A stretch of DNA of 64,000 nucleotides, taken from the NCBI GenBank assembly GCA_030425425.1, contig JAUIAO010000015.1, forward strand, positions 1-64,000, written 5' to 3'. This document shows, piece after piece, positions 53,281-62,736 of this stretch. The translations under genes were made by a program, and so were the position numbers. Positions within the stretch are counted from its first letter, which is position 1; the number at the start of each line of letters is the position of its first letter. This stretch comes from Bacteroidia bacterium (GTDB lineage: Bacteria; Bacteroidota; Bacteroidia; Cytophagales; Cyclobacteriaceae). The notes below the pieces were generated by a model. It was not told where the DNA came from. It saw nothing but the letters and a program-made list of their open reading frames with translations, and did not search any database.

Positions 53281-53919
53281 ATGAAAATAAAATCTTTTGT
53301 CTTTAACCCTTTTTATGAAAACACCTACTTGCTTTGGGATGACACCAAAGAGGGAATAATCGTTGATCCTGGGTGCTACGAAGATTATGAACGTAAAGAA
53401 ATCATTGATTTTGTAGAAAGCAATGAGATTAAAATCAAATACATTGTGAATACTCATTGTCATATTGATCATGTATTGGGAAATTATGATTTAAAAACTC
53501 AGTTCAATTGCCCACTTTGGCTGCCCAAAGGTGAGCTTGAAATTTTCCAGTCTGTTGTAGCATACGCTCCTAATTGGGGAATCAACCAATATTCTCCAGC
53601 CGAACCGGATCATTTGATAGAAGAAAATGAAATTATCGAATTCGGGAATACTTCACTGAAATCAATTCTCTGCCCTGGACACTCCCCGGGTCACTTGGTA
53701 TTTTATCATGAAAATGAAGAAACCCTAATCGCCGGAGATGTGTTATTCCGAGAAAGCATTGGCAGAACAGACCTGCCCGGTGGAAACCATCAACAATTAT
53801 TAGAGAACATTGCACAGAAGATTTACAAACTCCCCGATGACTGTGGAGTGTACCCTGGTCACGGACCTTCCACTACTATCGGTCACGAACGTCAATTCAA
53901 CCCTTTCATAAGAGGATGA
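53281..53919 (+). CDS. MBL-fold hydrolase (glyoxalase II-like)
   Basis: The 212-residue protein has the metallo-beta-lactamase metal motif THCHIDHVLGN (HxHxDH), a later His in CPGHSPGHLVFY, the Asp in LIAGDVLFRESIGRTD and the last His in YPGHGPSTTIGHE. It resembles stand-alone glyoxalase-II-like hydrolases (YcbL type), acting on thioesters or similar bonds in the cytoplasm. Its stop overlaps the pssA start by four bases (ATGA). Confidence 0.9.
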   Translation: MKIKSFVFNPFYENTYLLWDDTKEGIIVDPGCYEDYERKEIIDFVESNEIKIKYIVNTHCHIDHVLGNYDLKTQFNCPLWLPKGELEIFQSVVAYAPNWGINQYSPAEPDHLIEENEIIEFGNTSLKSILCPGHSPGHLVFYHENEETLIAGDVLFRESIGRTDLPGGNHQQLLENIAQKIYKLPDDCGVYPGHGPSTTIGHERQFNPFIRG

Positions 53920-54590
53920 AGAAACACATTCCTAACTTTCTCACGAGTCTCAACCTGGTCACGGGTGCAATTGGTTGCTTTTATCTCATAGAGCAAGATC
54001 ATCATCGTGCGATTTACTTTGTAATCCTCGCTGCTTTTTTCGATTTTTTGGATGGTTTTATAGCTCGGTTATTGAAGGTACAATCTGGCATTGGGAAAGA
54101 GCTGGATTCTCTGGCTGATGTGGTATCATTTGGACTATTGCCAGCCGTATACATGGTAATGAGTATTCGTCAGCAAACCGACCATCAATTTCTACCATAT
54201 TTTGGATTACTAATTGCAGCATTGTCAGCTATTCGGTTAGCAAAATTCAATCTGGATACACGGCAGACTGATCAATTCATTGGGTTACCCACTCCGGCCA
54301 ATGCAATTATGATCACCTCACTTTCTTTCCTACCTGGATCATTCTCGCTTGGTGTGCCAGCACTACTAATCATCACTTTGATAACGTCACTTATATTAGT
54401 CGCCAATCTACCTCTGATCGCATTGAAATTTATAGGCTTTAGCTGGGTTTCCAACCAATGGAAATATCTCCTGATCATAGCAATAGTAATTTTAGTGAGC
54501 ATTTTTCGGGAAAAGGCTTTGCCACTCATTATTCCTGTATATCTACTCATTTCGGTTTTGAATATTGTCCTTAGAACCGGCAAACGCTAA
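53916..54590 (+). CDS. pssA: CDP-diacylglycerol-serine O-phosphatidyltransferase
   Basis: The 224-residue membrane enzyme makes phosphatidylserine. It has the CDP-alcohol transferase motif in DGFIARLLKVQSGIGKELD, with both downstream aspartates in ELDSLADVVSFG. It has about seven membrane helices. It is coupled to the MBL gene by a 4-bp overlap and precedes porU by 43 bp. Phosphatidylserine is normally decarboxylated to phosphatidylethanolamine by Psd, not seen here. Confidence 0.93.
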   Translation: MKKHIPNFLTSLNLVTGAIGCFYLIEQDHHRAIYFVILAAFFDFLDGFIARLLKVQSGIGKELDSLADVVSFGLLPAVYMVMSIRQQTDHQFLPYFGLLIAALSAIRLAKFNLDTRQTDQFIGLPTPANAIMITSLSFLPGSFSLGVPALLIITLITSLILVANLPLIALKFIGFSWVSNQWKYLLIIAIVILVSIFREKALPLIIPVYLLISVLNIVLRTGKR

Positions 54591-54633
54591 AGTGATTTTC
54601 ACAATATTTAACAAAAAACACGTTGATCACCAT

Positions 54634-57600
54634 ATGCAAAAAATATTCACCTTCTTATTGATTTTGATACAATTTTCTGCTCTTGGTCAGAGTGTGTTTT
54701 CGAATGGAGAATGGTATAAAGTGGGAATCACAGAATCAGGAATTTACAAGCTTGACTACAGTTTTCTGGTTAATAGATTAGATATCCCATCATCTATAGA
54801 TCCGCGAACTCTCCGTGTCTATGGGATTGCCGGAGGAATGTTGCCTCAGGAAAATGCGATCTATCGTCCGAATGACCCTGTCGAAATCCCTGTTCTGGCT
54901 CATGGTCCACAAGGTAGCAGTTTGGATAGGGAAGATTACTTTTTGTTTTATGGTGAAGGGCCACACAAACTCTCCGTTAATGCTGATGGCACGCCTAATT
55001 TTGAAACAAATCTTTACAGCGATACGGCATACTTTTTCATTACATACGGCCAAGTCGTAGGTAAAAGGATTTCTTCAGTTTCTGGCTCTCCATCCGGAAC
55101 GGTGACTAGCTCTGAGTATACGGAGTACCAGGTTCATGAGTTGGAAGATTATAACCTTTTAAAATCTGGACGAGAGTGGCTTGGGGAACAATTTCGTAAG
55201 GGTAGTAATCGAACCAGGAAATTTGAATTTCAACCTCTGAATAGTGTTTCAAGAACACATGTATGGCTGAAAGTGGCATCAAGCTCTGAAGGAACCAGTA
55301 GTTTTGACGTAGAATTGAACGGTGAAAATCTTGGAAATGTGCCAATTAGTGCGATTCCGGGATCTACCTATGGAGAAAAAATCAAGTATAGCTCTGGACA
55401 TTTTGTTGCAAATCAGAGTGCTCAAGATATTGAATTAAAACTCTCTTTTAATGCATCAGAAGGCAATTCTCTCGGTTACCTGGATCAAATAATAGTAGGA
55501 ATGGACCAGGAATTGGCTTTACAGGACGACCAAACAATCCATATCCATCAGACAGAAGCAGGAACTAATCTTTCAATTAAAAATGCCAGCTCAGAATCAA
55601 GTATATTGGATGTACATAATCCTACCAACCCTTCTTTGATTACTGGAAATTTATCAGGAAATACACTTGCTTTTTTACCGCGAGAAGGACATCATAAATT
55701 CATAATCTTCAACGTCAATGATGATTTTGAAGCTCCACTAAGATTTGGAAGGATCAATAATCAAAACATCAAATCACTCTCAGCAAGTGATGCCATGATC
55801 ATTACACATCCCAAATTTTTGCATGAAGCCAATCGTCTAGCCAATTTTCATATGAATGAAGATGGAATGAGTATAGGTGTTGTTACTACTCAGCAGATTT
55901 ACAATGAGTTTTCGGGAGGAAGACAAGATATCACTGCGATACGGGATTTTTTGAAGTACAGTTATGAAAATATAGGTATGATCAGACAGGCACTTCTGTT
56001 TGGTGATGCTTCGTATGATTATAAATACCGGATAGCCAATAACACCAATTACGTGCCCGTGTATGAAAGTCGTGAATCTTCAAATAACTTATATAGCCAT
56101 TCCTCGGATGATTATTTCGGTTTTTTTGATGAATCCGAAGGATACTGGAAAGAAGATTCTATCAGAGTAAATTCTCTGAAAGTGCTACAGTATGGAGATA
56201 ACGACGATATGGAGATAGGTATCGGCAGACTGCCAGTGAGAAACGAAGAGGAAGCAAAGTCTATAGTGGACAAAATAATTTCTTATAAAACCTCTGCTCA
56301 GCAATTTGGGAAGTGGAGAAATCAAATAGCTTATTTCGCTGATGATGGAGACAACAATATACATATGACACAAGCTGAATCACTCTATCAGCTTTTAGAT
56401 ACGATTGCCAGTGAGTTCCGAACAGAAAAAATTTATCTGGACCTATACGATCAGCGAGTGAATGGCACTAACTCGAAAACTACAGGGATCATTAAAAACA
56501 CACTGAAAGAAGGTGTTTTTATGTTCAATTACATAGGGCACGGGAATGAAGGACAGCTGACCAGCGAAAATGTGATCAATCTTGATGTAATCAACTCTCT
56601 GACAAACGGCGTAAAAATGCCATTGTTCATTACTGCTACCTGTGAGTTCGGGAAATATGACAATCCCTTAAGAAAATCAGGAGCAGAGTATCTCCTCTTT
56701 CATGAAAATGGTGGAGCCATTGCGCTGCTAACAACTACCCGAGCTGTATATGCCAGCACAAATTTCCCATTGAACCAGGCTTTACATGAAAACCTTTTTT
56801 TTACCGAGAATGGTAAGCACCTAAAATTGGGGGAGGTAATTCGAAGAACAAAAAATGAAGCATTAAAAGGTTCCATCAATCGCAACTTTGCTCTTTTAGG
56901 GGATCCAATGCTGACCTTAAACTATCCGGAACTACAGGTAAACTATGATGGTCTCAACGGATCTTCAGACACTTTGAGTGCACTGGAAAACTATCAGATT
57001 TCCGGACATATCGGATTCAATGACCAACTTTTTGACTCCTTCAACGGAAAAGGGATATTGACTCTTTATGATGTACCCCAAAACAGAATCACTAAAGGCC
57101 AGGAAAGTGACCCGTTTCTTTTCGAAGATCAAAATAATGCTCTATTTCGTGGCGAAATCAGTATTACCAACGGATCATTTGCTGCCGAAATGATCTTACC
57201 TAAGAACATCTCTTATGATTACAAACCGGGTAAGATCACACTTTATGCCTGGGACGAGACTAATCAAATAGATGCATCAGGCTCCAATACCAATTTTGTT
57301 TTAGGAGGAACTTCAGAAAATCTGGAAGAAGACAATACTTCTCCGATCGTCAATCTTTTCCTCAATGAAGACGGCTTCCAAAACGGCCAAACGGTAGGCC
57401 CCAACAGCTTACTTATCGCGAGAATATCGGACGAAAGTGGCCTCAACATTTCAAATGATGGCATCAATCAAGGGCTTACACTGGCACTCAATGATGGCAC
57501 ACCAGTAGATCTCAATCAATATTACACGGCTTCTAAGGACACATACAAGGAAGGAACTCTCATCTACCCTTTGCAGAATCTAGCACCTGGCCAATACACT

Positions 57601-58002
57601 GCCACATTAAAAGTTCTTGATGCACACAATAATTTATCTGTTTCCACTGTTGATTTTAAGGTATCTGATCAATCGACCATTCGGTTGTTCAATTTGACTA
57701 GCTACCCCAATCCAGCAAGTCTAAGCACAGATCAGAAAACAACAATAGCTTTCGAACATGACCGGGAAGACGAAAACCTGGAAGTACAGATCAAAATATA
57801 TAACATGAATGGCGAAATAATGCGCACTATCTATTACGACGTGGAAAGCAGTCCCCGCAACATCGACAATCTGGAGGTGCCACTGTATGATCATAATAAT
57901 ATCCCCATGAAACCTGGGGTTTATCTGTTCGCGGTTGGTGTTTCCAGCACCTTGGATAATGCTACAAATCAGGAAGTTAAACGCCTAATAATCATTAATT
58001 AA
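54634..58002 (+). CDS. porU: Type IX secretion sortase PorU (C25 family)
   Basis: PorU removes the C-terminal signal from T9SS cargo and attaches it to A-LPS at the outer membrane. The 1122-residue protein has a signal peptide (ALGQS near residue 18) and a beta-rich N-terminal region with GEWYKVGITESGIYKLDY. A C25 (gingipain-type) catalytic domain carries His about 636 in FNYIGHGNEGQ and Cys about 670 in FITATCEFGKY. A final Ig-like T9SS C-terminal domain follows, SYPNPASLSTDQKTTIAF to RLIIIN. An upstream in-frame GTG would add 23 residues; the ATG at 54634 starts the signal peptide. porV follows by 30 bp. Confidence 0.94.
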   Translation: MQKIFTFLLILIQFSALGQSVFSNGEWYKVGITESGIYKLDYSFLVNRLDIPSSIDPRTLRVYGIAGGMLPQENAIYRPNDPVEIPVLAHGPQGSSLDREDYFLFYGEGPHKLSVNADGTPNFETNLYSDTAYFFITYGQVVGKRISSVSGSPSGTVTSSEYTEYQVHELEDYNLLKSGREWLGEQFRKGSNRTRKFEFQPLNSVSRTHVWLKVASSSEGTSSFDVELNGENLGNVPISAIPGSTYGEKIKYSSGHFVANQSAQDIELKLSFNASEGNSLGYLDQIIVGMDQELALQDDQTIHIHQTEAGTNLSIKNASSESSILDVHNPTNPSLITGNLSGNTLAFLPREGHHKFIIFNVNDDFEAPLRFGRINNQNIKSLSASDAMIITHPKFLHEANRLANFHMNEDGMSIGVVTTQQIYNEFSGGRQDITAIRDFLKYSYENIGMIRQALLFGDASYDYKYRIANNTNYVPVYESRESSNNLYSHSSDDYFGFFDESEGYWKEDSIRVNSLKVLQYGDNDDMEIGIGRLPVRNEEEAKSIVDKIISYKTSAQQFGKWRNQIAYFADDGDNNIHMTQAESLYQLLDTIASEFRTEKIYLDLYDQRVNGTNSKTTGIIKNTLKEGVFMFNYIGHGNEGQLTSENVINLDVINSLTNGVKMPLFITATCEFGKYDNPLRKSGAEYLLFHENGGAIALLTTTRAVYASTNFPLNQALHENLFFTENGKHLKLGEVIRRTKNEALKGSINRNFALLGDPMLTLNYPELQVNYDGLNGSSDTLSALENYQISGHIGFNDQLFDSFNGKGILTLYDVPQNRITKGQESDPFLFEDQNNALFRGEISITNGSFAAEMILPKNISYDYKPGKITLYAWDETNQIDASGSNTNFVLGGTSENLEEDNTSPIVNLFLNEDGFQNGQTVGPNSLLIARISDESGLNISNDGINQGLTLALNDGTPVDLNQYYTASKDTYKEGTLIYPLQNLAPGQYTATLKVLDAHNNLSVSTVDFKVSDQSTIRLFNLTSYPNPASLSTDQKTTIAFEHDREDENLEVQIKIYNMNGEIMRTIYYDVESSPRNIDNLEVPLYDHNNIPMKPGVYLFAVGVSSTLDNATNQEVKRLIIIN

Positions 58003-58032
58003 TTATCTTTGCCATCCTTAAAAAATAACTGA

Positions 58033-59208
58033 ATGAGTTCACGTCTTAAACAGGCCTTTGTAATATTAATTGGAATTTTCCCAATTACACTTTTGGCACA
58101 ATCGAACGCGCCGTATGTTTCGGGTATTGATAGCACCAGAAACCCCATTACTGTAGCTGTTCCATTTTTGAGTTTTGCTCCGGATAGCAGGGGATCCGCG
58201 TTAGGAGATGCTGGTGTAGCATCTGATCCAGATGAATACAGCGTGCATTGGAATAATGCCAAATTAGCATTCCTTGATGACGATTTAGGATTTTCATTTA
58301 ATTACTCTCCATGGCTAGCAACTATCGTGGACGATATGTCACTTAGCTACCTTACCTTTCATTATAAGCTTACGCGAAATGAGGCTCTGGGCGTCACTAT
58401 GAGATATTTTGACCTTGGTGAAATTTACCTGACAAATAAAGAAGGAGATCCTGCAGGTACAGACAACCCAACAGAAGCTGCTGTGGATGTAACATATTCT
58501 CGAAAACTTTCTGAAAATATGGGTGTTGGGGTTACGGCAAGATATATCTGGTCTAATCTTACTGGAATCGTACAAGGAGGTCCAAAAGCAGGACAAAGTG
58601 TGGCTGTAGATCTTGGATTTTACTACAAGAAAGAAATCATGATCAATGGCCTCAACTCTCAACTTTCACTTGGCGCCCATATGTCTAATTTCGGAAGAAA
58701 AATCACCTATAGCAGTGATTCTAATGAAGACTTCATTCCAGGCAATTTGCGGTTAGGTTCTGCTCTTAAAATGAATCTTGATCCTTACAATACAATCACT
58801 GTACTATTGGACTTCAACAAATTATTGGTACCTACTCCTCCAACCTACAGAGAAGACGCAAGCGGAACTTTGGTTTTGGACAAGGGAAAAGATCCTAACC
58901 GACCATTGCTCAGCGGGACTTTCGGATCTTTCAACGATGCACCACGTGGTTTCCAGGAAGAGTTACAAGAAATCATGATCTCAGGAGGAGTGGAATATAA
59001 GTATCAGGAGTTATTTGCCTTGCGTGGCGGATACTTTTATGAAAATGTCAACAAGGGAAATAGAAAATACTTTACAGCCGGTGTAGGTTTCAAATATCAG
59101 GTTTTCGGAATTGATTTTTCATATTTGATTCCACTGCAACAAAATCATCCGCTTGCAGAGACTTTGAGATTGTCTTTCCAATTTAGTTTCGATACTAAGG
59201 AGAGCTAA
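58033..59208 (+). CDS. porV: Type IX secretion protein PorV (LptO)
   Basis: The 391-residue protein has a signal peptide (cleavage near LLAQS) and the conserved PorV N-terminus VAVPFLSFAPDSRGSALGDAG plus VASDPDEYSVHWNNAKLAF. A 14-stranded barrel follows. PorV is an outer-membrane shuttle that carries cargo from the Sov translocon to PorU. The gene is 30 bp after porU, so they form one operon, the usual arrangement. Confidence 0.95.
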   Translation: MSSRLKQAFVILIGIFPITLLAQSNAPYVSGIDSTRNPITVAVPFLSFAPDSRGSALGDAGVASDPDEYSVHWNNAKLAFLDDDLGFSFNYSPWLATIVDDMSLSYLTFHYKLTRNEALGVTMRYFDLGEIYLTNKEGDPAGTDNPTEAAVDVTYSRKLSENMGVGVTARYIWSNLTGIVQGGPKAGQSVAVDLGFYYKKEIMINGLNSQLSLGAHMSNFGRKITYSSDSNEDFIPGNLRLGSALKMNLDPYNTITVLLDFNKLLVPTPPTYREDASGTLVLDKGKDPNRPLLSGTFGSFNDAPRGFQEELQEIMISGGVEYKYQELFALRGGYFYENVNKGNRKYFTAGVGFKYQVFGIDFSYLIPLQQNHPLAETLRLSFQFSFDTKES

Positions 59209-59252
59209 TTTAAGCCTGAATTAACATTTCTAACATTTAAAATCCACTGTTC

Positions 59253-60503
59253 ATGTTGGATCGCACGCTAGCGCCACCATCCAATCAAATACAGCGTCCC
59301 AAGTTTCCTGTGACAGATGAGTTATTCATCAATGATATACCTGTTGTATTACTCAATCAGGGAAATCAGCCGGTCACGCTCTTCGAACTGGTAATTCCCG
59401 TAGGTCGATGGCACGAGCCAAAACCCGGGCTATCCTATTTTTTATTTAAAATGATAACAGAAGGCACTAAAAATAAAAGTGCCTCCGAAATAGCATCCAC
59501 TTTCGATTTCTACGGAAGTCATTTGGAAGTTACTCCTACGCTTGACAATGTCTCTATCAAGCTGTATTCCCTAAATAAGTTTTTACCAAAAGTATTACCT
59601 CTTCTTATTTCACTCCTTTCAGAATCGATATTTCCAGAAAGAGAATTCGTCACACTGAAGCAAATAAGAAGTCAACAAATCAAACAGCAATTGGCAAGAA
59701 ACAATGTTTATGCTAGCATGAAGTTTCGGGAAATGCTATTTGGCGAAAATCATCCGTATGGATTCATGCTTTCTCCTGAAGCCGTTGATGATATATCATT
59801 AGATGATGTTGTGAGTTTTGAAGATGCTCTTTTAGTCAGACCAAGGATTTTCATATCCGGTCAAATCGACGAATTGGTGTTAACCGCCGTTTCGCAAGCA
59901 CTTGAAGATGCAAGCTTTGGTAAAGTGTTGGCATCATCTACTCATGATCTAAGTGCCAGCAACAGACAAACGATCGTGAGAGAGGATAGCACTCAAGCCA
60001 GTATCAGAATTGGAAAACTGGCTATAGATAAGCACCATGACGATATCCATCAACTGAAAATCACCAACACATTACTTGGTGGATATTTTGGATCGCGATT
60101 AATGAAGAATATTAGAGAAGAAAAAGGCCTTACCTATGGCATTCATGCTTCGATAATCAATTTGGAAAAATTCAGCTATTGGGCGATTAGTTCAGAAATC
60201 CAGAAGTCCAAAATTGAACTAGCCAAAACTGAAATCCTGAAAGAAGTAGAAAGATTGGCTAATAATGAGCCGGGTGAGAAAGAAATGCTGATGCTGAAAA
60301 ATTATACTCGGGGAAAATTTCTTAGTTCATTCGATAGTCCTTTCAGCTCCCATGAAATGATCAAGGGATTGCTACTTGCCAATTTAGATACCATCTATTT
60401 ACAGAATTTCCTTGACTCACTTGACCGGATTCAGCCAAATGACATTTCTGAAATGACCAAGAAACATCTTGTAGAGGGACTTTCAGAATTAGTGGTTTAT
60501 TAG
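59253..60503 (+). CDS. Catalytically inactive M16 peptidase homologue
   Basis: The 416-residue protein has the M16B architecture, with a second-half GGYFGSRLMKNIREEKGLTY typical of the family. The zinc-binding HxxEH is replaced: GLSYFLFKMITEGTK has Y, F and K where H, E and H should be. It should therefore not cut peptides and may act as the structural partner of an active M16 subunit, which is not adjacent. It has no signal peptide. It follows porV by 44 bp and may be part of that transcript. Confidence 0.85.
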   Translation: MLDRTLAPPSNQIQRPKFPVTDELFINDIPVVLLNQGNQPVTLFELVIPVGRWHEPKPGLSYFLFKMITEGTKNKSASEIASTFDFYGSHLEVTPTLDNVSIKLYSLNKFLPKVLPLLISLLSESIFPEREFVTLKQIRSQQIKQQLARNNVYASMKFREMLFGENHPYGFMLSPEAVDDISLDDVVSFEDALLVRPRIFISGQIDELVLTAVSQALEDASFGKVLASSTHDLSASNRQTIVREDSTQASIRIGKLAIDKHHDDIHQLKITNTLLGGYFGSRLMKNIREEKGLTYGIHASIINLEKFSYWAISSEIQKSKIELAKTEILKEVERLANNEPGEKEMLMLKNYTRGKFLSSFDSPFSSHEMIKGLLLANLDTIYLQNFLDSLDRIQPNDISEMTKKHLVEGLSELVVY

Positions 60504-60506
60504 ATA

Positions 60507-62654
60507 CTATTTCCTAATCAAAATATAATCTCCTTCAATCTTGATTTCGCTGTAGTCAAATGGAATCTGTTGCAATCCGGTATAGTCCATTACCCCTATT
60601 TTACCTGACCTATTGACAATCAAAAGATCCTTTGTCGTATCAGTGATTTTGTTATAATTGGGACGAAGTAAAAATCGACCATGCTCATTGGCAATGCCCT
60701 CCTTACCATTTTCATCAATCACAAGGTAATTTCCAGTTGCTAATCTTTCGATTTTCTTCCATTTTATCTGAATAATTTCTTTTCCAGATTTGTCTAGCAA
60801 TCCATACAAATCATCAATCTGCACAATAGCCAATCCCTCTTGAAATGTACTGGAATATTGGTAAAATGGCTGTATCAGTAAGTTTTCATACGGACCTATA
60901 AAGCCCCATTTCCCCATTAATTTCACAGGAGCCATTCCCTCATTAAAAAACTGAGCAGAGTCATAGCGATTCGCGATTCTCAGTTTACCATTGGTATCAA
61001 CAAAACCATGCTTTCCCTCCATAATCACATGAAAATATCCTTCTGAAAAAGAAATCACATCCTGAACTTCAGCTTCATAACCAAATGCTTCACTGCCATC
61101 CATTTTCAACACCATTGCTCTTTTACCTCCCTTCAATTCATAAAAATCTCCATGCTTTTGAATTTCCTCATAGATAGGCTCTATGTAGTTACCTCCGCTT
61201 AGAATCAGTCCAAATTTGTGATCATCTCCTTTTACTAACAGCAGATCTGTATTGATGACTTCATCAGATAGAGTAAACAATCTCCTGCCCTCACGATCAA
61301 ACACATGAGTCGCCTTCCCTTTCTGGGCGAAATACAATTCATGAGTAATGTAAATACTATCATACCTCGGCATCACTAACCAATCACCATAAAACTGTCG
61401 AATTCCCCAGCTACCAAAGTTCTTTGCCAGAAACTGATCTTCCATTCCCGCCTGAACAGCGTCATATTTGTTTTTCACAATAATATCTCCCTGAAAATCT
61501 ACCCAGCCCCAATATCCCGCAAACCGTACAGGAATAAAACCATTATGAGAATCACCCAATTCCTGAAATCCTCTATTTCCTATTTGTCTTCCAAACCGAT
61601 TGTATATTTTCCATTTGGATTGATCCAAAACATAAAAGAAAGTGGGGTCTACCACTACAGAGTCAAAGTTGGCAGCCACTTCTCTACCGTCTGTTTTGTG
61701 TATAGCCCATTTGGCCGTCGAAAGATCCTTGATCACCAAAAAACCCTGCCCAATATATTTCAGACTATTATTCTTACCTTGAAAAACCTTATCGCTGGCA
61801 CCTAAAATATGTTCCACATTATTGACGTGAGCAATCAATAGGCCTTCGTTAGAATCAAAACTCACAGAATCACACAAGATATCTTGAGTCACCTGAGAAG
61901 AAAATGACCTTATTTCCCATTCAGGAAAAGATTCCGCACGCTCACCATCAATCTTTTTATACTTGATATGATGAAAATATCCACCGTCAAGATCTAATAA
62001 TCCATAATAACCTTCGCTGGAAACGAGTAAGCCATCGGGCGTCTCCTGTATCTGATCAATCCATCGGTCAATCAATAAATTGCCTTCCAAATCAAAAATC
62101 CGTGATTTCTGCTGCATTCCCTGAGCCACCACAACCATTCCCATCTGGCGCATAAAGGAAAAATCTGCTGGGATGATCATTTCGCTTTCCCTATTGAGTA
62201 GCGCATATTTCAATTGTCCATCTATGTATTCTGATGCGATGATTTTTCCTTCTTCAATACGCTCAATCGTAAAATATTTGAAATCAAGAAGCACCTTCGA
62301 TTTGCTATCGATCAGACCTCTAAAAACCTGGTTTGTAAACCGACCAGTTATACCTGCCTCGTATAGTTCTGCATCAAATGGAAGTAAAATTGTATAATTC
62401 GCAGAAGTGAGTTTTTTACTCTTGAGGTTTATGAGACCCCATCGGTTGTTTTCAAAATATCCAATTGCATCCCCCAATATTTCGCTACTTCCATCCGACC
62501 AGCCCAGCTGCTCATATACCGCAGGAATAACAACTTCTCCCTGTGCATCAGCTATACCCTGATAGCCCCCTGGAGAAATGATAATTTCAAAACCATTGGC
62601 ATAGGTATATGACCCGAATAAAAATAAGAGGATAACCAAGTATTTTTCAAGCAT
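60507..62654 (-). CDS. WG-repeat exported protein
   Basis: The 715-residue protein has a signal peptide (MLEKYLVILLFLFGSYTYANG) and at least a dozen WG-type beta repeats: NRWGLINLKSKKL, GYYGLLDLDGGYF, GYWGWVDFQGDIIVKNKYDA, GKWGFIGPYENLLIQPFY and GKEGIANEHGRFLLRPNY. WG-repeat proteins are common in Bacteroidota, exported, and of unknown ligand. ATG 62654 is preferred over a TTG two codons upstream. It is convergent with the M16 gene, four bases apart. Confidence 0.83.
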   Translation of the reverse strand: MLEKYLVILLFLFGSYTYANGFEIIISPGGYQGIADAQGEVVIPAVYEQLGWSDGSSEILGDAIGYFENNRWGLINLKSKKLTSANYTILLPFDAELYEAGITGRFTNQVFRGLIDSKSKVLLDFKYFTIERIEEGKIIASEYIDGQLKYALLNRESEMIIPADFSFMRQMGMVVVAQGMQQKSRIFDLEGNLLIDRWIDQIQETPDGLLVSSEGYYGLLDLDGGYFHHIKYKKIDGERAESFPEWEIRSFSSQVTQDILCDSVSFDSNEGLLIAHVNNVEHILGASDKVFQGKNNSLKYIGQGFLVIKDLSTAKWAIHKTDGREVAANFDSVVVDPTFFYVLDQSKWKIYNRFGRQIGNRGFQELGDSHNGFIPVRFAGYWGWVDFQGDIIVKNKYDAVQAGMEDQFLAKNFGSWGIRQFYGDWLVMPRYDSIYITHELYFAQKGKATHVFDREGRRLFTLSDEVINTDLLLVKGDDHKFGLILSGGNYIEPIYEEIQKHGDFYELKGGKRAMVLKMDGSEAFGYEAEVQDVISFSEGYFHVIMEGKHGFVDTNGKLRIANRYDSAQFFNEGMAPVKLMGKWGFIGPYENLLIQPFYQYSSTFQEGLAIVQIDDLYGLLDKSGKEIIQIKWKKIERLATGNYLVIDENGKEGIANEHGRFLLRPNYNKITDTTKDLLIVNRSGKIGVMDYTGLQQIPFDYSEIKIEGDYILIRK

Positions 62655-62736
62655 GCCCAAATATAGAAATGCACCAACAAATTGTCATTGGCAAAATTGC
62701 AGATAGGTATTATTAATGTTTGACGAGGTTCAGACC

